From positions 1-17,402 of the forward strand of contig CANNNN010000011.1 of NCBI GenBank assembly GCA_947506075.1: a stretch of DNA of 17,402 nt. The letters run 5' to 3'. The translations under genes were made by a program, and so were the position numbers. Each line of letters opens with the position of its first letter. Position 1 is the stretch's first letter. Shown here piece after piece: positions 14,114-17,402 of the stretch. Below the pieces are notes generated by a model, which saw only the letters and a program-made list of their open reading frames with translations, was not told the origin of the DNA and did no database searches. The stretch comes from Methylococcaceae bacterium (GTDB taxonomy: Bacteria > Pseudomonadota > Gammaproteobacteria > Methylococcales > Methylomonadaceae).

Positions 14114-14893
14114 TCATGGTTTGGATGAAAGACTGCTTTTGTTACGCCATTGTGCGATTTGAGCGTAACCCAAGACGGTAATGATAGGAAATAAACTGGC
14201 AAAAGCGATCAAGCCGAAGCCATCCAGTAATGGATTGCGGCCCGGTATCGTAGAGGCCAACCCGAGACCCAAAGCTGTAACCAGCGGCACGGTGACCGTG
14301 GACGTCGTGACACCGCCAGAGTCATAGGCCAAACCTATAATCTGTTTGGGCGCAAACAGGGTCTGTATCAGCACGATAATGTAACCGCCGACAATATAAT
14401 AATAAAGCTCTGTGCCGGTCACAATGCGATATGCGCCCAGCGCGATGCCGAACGCGACACCGATCGAAACAGCGATGCGTAGCCCCAGGGCCTGGATAGT
14501 ACCCCCGGAAATCTGCTCGGCTTTCCAGGCCACCGCAAGTAGAGACGGCTCGGCCAGCGTCGTCGCAAAACCAATGCTGGCGGCAAACACATAGACCCAG
14601 AAATAAGCATGCCAACTTACGTTCAGTTCGCCGGGATTAATGCCCAGAAACTCGGGTGTAGTCAGCTGAGTTGCCATCAGTTTCCCCAACGGGAACAGCG
14701 CCATTTCAAGACCTTTCAGGAAAAACGCAATACCAAGTAAAACATAGACAAAGCCGATCAGCATCTTTCTAGGATGCGCCAGCGGTTTGCGGATAATCAG
14801 CACCTGGAAGCCGATAATAATCGCGGCGATAGGCAAAATGTCGCGGCCGGTAGACAGCAGAGCCAGCGCAAATTCGCTGATCCAGGCTGTCAT
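14114..14893 (-). CDS. DUF1538-type membrane protein, second copy
   Basis: A polytopic inner-membrane protein of 259 residues with about seven hydrophobic stretches, recognised as the DUF1538 family (no function established that I know of). Diagnostic segments are FLKGLEMALFPLGKLMA, a loop-helix GFATTLAEPSLLAVA (109-121), GLRIAVSIGVAFGIALG, and YDSGGVTTSTVTVPLVTALG (190-209), ending GFGLIAFASLFPIITVLGY. The TTxAEP and GGVTTSTxTVP stretches, rich in small and hydroxyl residues with prolines, look like re-entrant or substrate-lining hairpins. It ends with a basic, serine-rich cytosolic tail (AQWRNKSSLSSKP). It overlaps the upstream paralogue by 4 bases and lies 8 bases before the PII-like start. 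The gene pair probably forms one heteromeric transporter or channel. Confidence 0.86.
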   Translation of the reverse strand: MTAWISEFALALLSTGRDILPIAAIIIGFQVLIIRKPLAHPRKMLIGFVYVLLGIAFFLKGLEMALFPLGKLMATQLTTPEFLGINPGELNVSWHAYFWVYVFAASIGFATTLAEPSLLAVAWKAEQISGGTIQALGLRIAVSIGVAFGIALGAYRIVTGTELYYYIVGGYIIVLIQTLFAPKQIIGLAYDSGGVTTSTVTVPLVTALGLGLASTIPGRNPLLDGFGLIAFASLFPIITVLGYAQIAQWRNKSSLSSKP

Positions 14894-15618
14894 CTGAGCA
14901 TCCCGTAGCCCATGACAAAGATCATCGGCGTTAATGAGGCAAAGGCAATCAGACCAAAACCGTCAATCATCGCATTCCGTCCTTTAATGGCGGTAGCCAA
15001 GCCAACGCCCAGCGCTGTGACCAGAGGAACCGTAATCGTCGACGTGGTAACGCCGCCCGAATCGTAGGCAATGCCGATAATTTCAGCGGGGGCAAAAGGC
15101 GTCATGATAATCACCCCGCAATATCCGCCGATAATCAGGTAATACAAAGGCCAGCCCCGGATAATCCTTAATACACCAACCAAAATAGCAAAGCCGACCG
15201 ACAAGGCAACGGTAATCCGCAGCCCCAACGCATAACTGTCTCTAGCATCGCTGCCGGCTTCGATAATGCCGGAGGAACCGGCAATGTTTGCGGCCTCCTG
15301 AGCGACAGCAATCAGCGCCGGTTCAGCTACCGTCGTACCGAAACCCAAACAAAAAGCAAAGCTTAGCAACCAAAACACACTGCCTTTGCAAGCAAACGCA
15401 TAAGCCATCGCTTCACCAATCGGGAACAGACTTTGCTCAAGTCCCTGAACAAAAAGCGTAAGCCCCAGAATAACAAACACAGTGCCGACAATTAAACTGC
15501 CGACATCAGGAATAGGTTGACGAATAATAAAAATCTGAAACACTAGAACAACCGCAAGGATAGGCAACAAATCTAGAAAACTGCTGAACAGTTGCTTAAG
15601 AAAAGGGGGGATAATCAT
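14890..15618 (-). CDS. DUF1538-type membrane protein, first copy
   Basis: The 242-residue paralogue of the next gene and first of the operon. It carries the same segments in order: LPILAVVLVFQIFIIRQP, FVQGLEQSLFPIGEAMA, GFGTTVAEPALIAVA (92-106), GLRITVALSVGFAI, FAPAEIIGIAYDSGGVTTST (from 175), TVPLVTALGVGLA and GFGLIAFASLTPMIFVMGY. It differs from the second copy by an extra loop, GSSGIIEAGSDARDSY (114-129), and by lacking the basic tail. Start ATG 15618 follows AAGG by about 7 bases. Its stop overlaps the next start as ATGA. In this family I recall longer proteins that contain two such units fused, which would fit the adjacent genes forming a pseudo-dimer; that is from memory and was not checked here. 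Function and substrate unknown. Confidence 0.86.
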   Translation of the reverse strand: MIIPPFLKQLFSSFLDLLPILAVVLVFQIFIIRQPIPDVGSLIVGTVFVILGLTLFVQGLEQSLFPIGEAMAYAFACKGSVFWLLSFAFCLGFGTTVAEPALIAVAQEAANIAGSSGIIEAGSDARDSYALGLRITVALSVGFAILVGVLRIIRGWPLYYLIIGGYCGVIIMTPFAPAEIIGIAYDSGGVTTSTITVPLVTALGVGLATAIKGRNAMIDGFGLIAFASLTPMIFVMGYGMLR

Positions 15619-16057
15619 TCAGGCGCCTTATCTGAGTCCATTGCAAACTTATCATTATCGCTGTAAATCTAGCTAGGCGACAGATATTTTGATAATTTCC
15701 AATTATGCAGTCTACTTTTGAATTTTGCGGATAGTGCTTAATTCAGGCTATACGCGGGAGGAAAAAATATAAGCTTGCCATTATGGTCTCCTCGATTGAA
15801 ATCCGGCATACCTTATTTGGGTTTCTTTTTCACTTGATTTCACCGGTCAGGTCCACGCTCTTACCGCTATTGACATAATGCAGGGTTGGCTACAACTGAT
15901 CGCAGTTCCGCTTCCTGCCTCTATCTAGTTGTTTGCTTCGGCCATGCCCGGCTTCGGTTAGCCGAAGACAAAACAAATCAGCGCAATAGTTACTTTTAAC
16001 TATCCGGTTGCTTGCATTGACAAGCCAACCAGGTTGGTCAGCGCTTAAATCTTCCCG
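15619..16057. other. Intergenic stretch upstream of the DUF1538 operon
   Basis: About 440 bases between the PepSY gene's stop and the DUF1538 start, both minus strand. It must hold the operon's promoter: a GATAAT sequence on the minus strand lies near 15655-15660, without a good -35. It contains a perfect hairpin CTTCGG TTAG CCGAAG (15952-15967) with a second upstream CTTCGG (about 15936-15941) that could pair instead, and CCAACC a GGTTGG (16025-16037) just past the PepSY stop. A 31-codon plus-strand ORF (15783-15878) and a 12-codon minus-strand ORF look like chance. No gene or RNA family was recognised. Confidence 0.55.
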
Positions 16058-17398
16058 TTATTTACCCAACCGTTTTTGTCGATTGATCTTTATCGTGCGC
16101 AGCCATTGTGCGAGCATATTACCGTTTTTGATAAGTTGCGGCGCATAAAGCCGTGCCGTTTGCAGCATCATACCTGCCAGCCGAAGCAGGATTAAACCTA
16201 TGCGATAAATTGTTTTCAGCATCCGGTAAAACAGCGGTCGTAGCTCCGAAAAATTTACCTCTCTATCCTTTATCTTACCGTGTCTATGCAGCCAGCGCAG
16301 CAAGCCGCTAACATACAGCACGAACAAACTGATACCTGTAATAAACCACAACAACCGACCTACGCTGCCAAAAGCTTCGCCGGTATGCATAGGCCAGATC
16401 CAGGTCGTGAACACTTCGCCCGAAGAAAACCCGGTCGGATTTCGTACGTCTTTGATCTGACCGCTCCAGCGATCTACCCAAACTGTGGTATAAGGATGAC
16501 GCCGATTGATTTCACTACCCTGGCGCAAATTGATCCGATAAATGCCGCTGTCACCGGCGGGCGTGGTAACCCGCCTCAGTTCGGCCTTGGGAAAAGGACC
16601 GCGCGCGACAAATTCGGCCGACTCCAGGCCAACGGGATGATTGTTAGGCCTTGCCGTACTGAGGATAGTGCGCCCGGTTTCGCCGTGTTCCATGCCGGAT
16701 GAGCCGACCAGCGTTTCCAGCAGCGCCGGATAACTGAGGTTAAAGCCGGTAAACGCCAGCAATAATAAAACCGCTGCACTGAGCAGTCCGATCAAGCGGT
16801 GTAGGTCAAAAGCCAGCCTGATCATGCCCGCATCACGATGAATCCGTAGCGCATTTCCAATTCCACGTAAACCCGGCCACCACAGATAAACTCCGGTCCC
16901 GATAGAAACCATTAACAATAAGCCCAAGCAAGCCACGATATTCCAACCGAAACGATCAAGTCGTAGCTGGGTATGCAAGTCAAGCAGCCAGGTGGCCATT
17001 GTTTGCCCCCAGAACCGACTAGTTATGACCTCGGCGGTGTACGGGTTTACTGACACCATTAACGGCGCGTAAAGATCGAAGAATGTTTCTCGGGGTTTAT
17101 CGAACCAGACGGTAATCATGCCATTTGGGGACATGGGCATTTCCATCGTCCAGGAACCATAACGGTTCGGATGCGCGGTCTGCACTGCAGACATGATTTT
17201 ATCCAGCGACTGACGTTTGCCTGCAGACTGTTCAATAACCAGCTGTGGATTCAACAGTTCGTCCAGCTCTTCGCGATAAACGCTGATACTACCTGTCAAC
17301 CCGATCAGCGCAAAAAAGAATCCGGCAACCAAAGCCAGATAAACATGAATCTTGAGCCAGACTGCGCGGCTGAACAGGCATTTGATAGGCGTATGCAT
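16058..17398 (-). CDS. PepSY-associated transmembrane protein (PiuB-like, iron-regulated type)
   Basis: A 446-residue inner-membrane protein of the PepSY-TM family, often found with TonB-dependent siderophore or heme receptors and thought to act as a periplasmic-side ferric reductase or heme-handling protein. The first helix, WLKIHVYLALVAGFFFALIG (14-33), leads to a periplasmic PepSY region (about 45-135). Two helices follow near 152-174 (CLGLLLMVSIGTGVYLWWPG) and 200-220 (HRLIGLLSAAVLLLLAF), a second periplasmic region, then WPMHTGEAFGSVGRLLWF and the last core helix (about 345-370). Histidines at 18, 142, 200 and 338 at membrane borders fit heme ligation. The tail after 375 is longer than usual, with a further hydrophobic patch (MLKTIYRIGLILLRLAGMML). 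ATG 17398 is 4 bases from the right edge, so an upstream extension or its partner gene cannot be excluded. Confidence 0.88.
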   Translation of the reverse strand: MHTPIKCLFSRAVWLKIHVYLALVAGFFFALIGLTGSISVYREELDELLNPQLVIEQSAGKRQSLDKIMSAVQTAHPNRYGSWTMEMPMSPNGMITVWFDKPRETFFDLYAPLMVSVNPYTAEVITSRFWGQTMATWLLDLHTQLRLDRFGWNIVACLGLLLMVSIGTGVYLWWPGLRGIGNALRIHRDAGMIRLAFDLHRLIGLLSAAVLLLLAFTGFNLSYPALLETLVGSSGMEHGETGRTILSTARPNNHPVGLESAEFVARGPFPKAELRRVTTPAGDSGIYRINLRQGSEINRRHPYTTVWVDRWSGQIKDVRNPTGFSSGEVFTTWIWPMHTGEAFGSVGRLLWFITGISLFVLYVSGLLRWLHRHGKIKDREVNFSELRPLFYRMLKTIYRIGLILLRLAGMMLQTARLYAPQLIKNGNMLAQWLRTIKINRQKRLGK

Positions 17399-17402
17399 GA
17401 TG

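Noticed and set aside
15783..15878. 31-codon plus-strand ORF in the PepSY-DUF1538 gap
   Set aside because: The only purine-rich ribosome-binding-like sequence is about 20 bases upstream, too far, and the product is short and unremarkable.
15952..15967. CTTCGG-TTAG-CCGAAG as a rho-independent terminator
   Set aside because: The stem has only 6 pairs and neither strand has a U-tract directly after it.

Overview
The window is a compact chromosomal region of a gammaproteobacterium. The clearest evidence is housekeeping synteny: ribF followed by ileS, and bamD divergent from rluD-pgeF, as in enteric and related genomes. An alanine-zipper lipoprotein of the Lpp/OprI type and DsbB fit this. The dispersed palindromes (a GTAGGTTGGGTTAGG type and a GAACACGGATAA type) are of a kind I associate with environmental proteobacteria such as methanotrophs, but nothing here proves that lineage. 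No tRNA, rRNA, CRISPR, intact insertion sequence or phage gene was seen.

Layout, left to right. The 5' two-fifths or more of ileS (minus) runs off the left edge, preceded by ribF; an inverted-repeat element sits between them and supplies ribF's stop codon. A strong bidirectional terminator separates ribF from a small Lpp-like lipoprotein gene. Upstream of that is an L,D-transpeptidase gene, so a possible peptidoglycan-anchored lipoprotein lies next to a possible anchoring enzyme. Divergent from these is pgm (phosphoglucomutase). A 370-base convergent gap with two palindromic repeats and a tiny ORF follows. Next comes a minus-strand cluster rluD-pgeF-zip with overlapping or nearly touching genes (rRNA pseudouridine synthase, cell-wall editing factor, ZIP metal transporter). 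bamD is divergent from it and is followed directly by a 150-base inverted-repeat element that overlaps its stop codon. priA (minus) has a cluster of DnaA-box-like sites in its upstream region. Then come an exported methyltransferase-like protein and dsbB.

The most interesting region is 13348-15618, a tightly packed minus-strand operon: two paralogous DUF1538-type polytopic membrane proteins, a PII-like (GlnB-fold) protein and a two-CBS-domain protein. The first two genes and the last two overlap by 4 bases, and the remaining junction is only 8 bases with the preferred start. The arrangement resembles amtB-glnK: a membrane transporter with a soluble trimeric nucleotide sensor, plus a second, CBS adenine-nucleotide sensor. 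I infer an uncharacterised transport system gated by cellular energy or metabolite state. dsbB lies 46 bases downstream.

The window ends with a hairpin-rich 440-base non-coding stretch and a PepSY-associated membrane protein (putative heme-binding reductase-like family) whose start is at the right edge.
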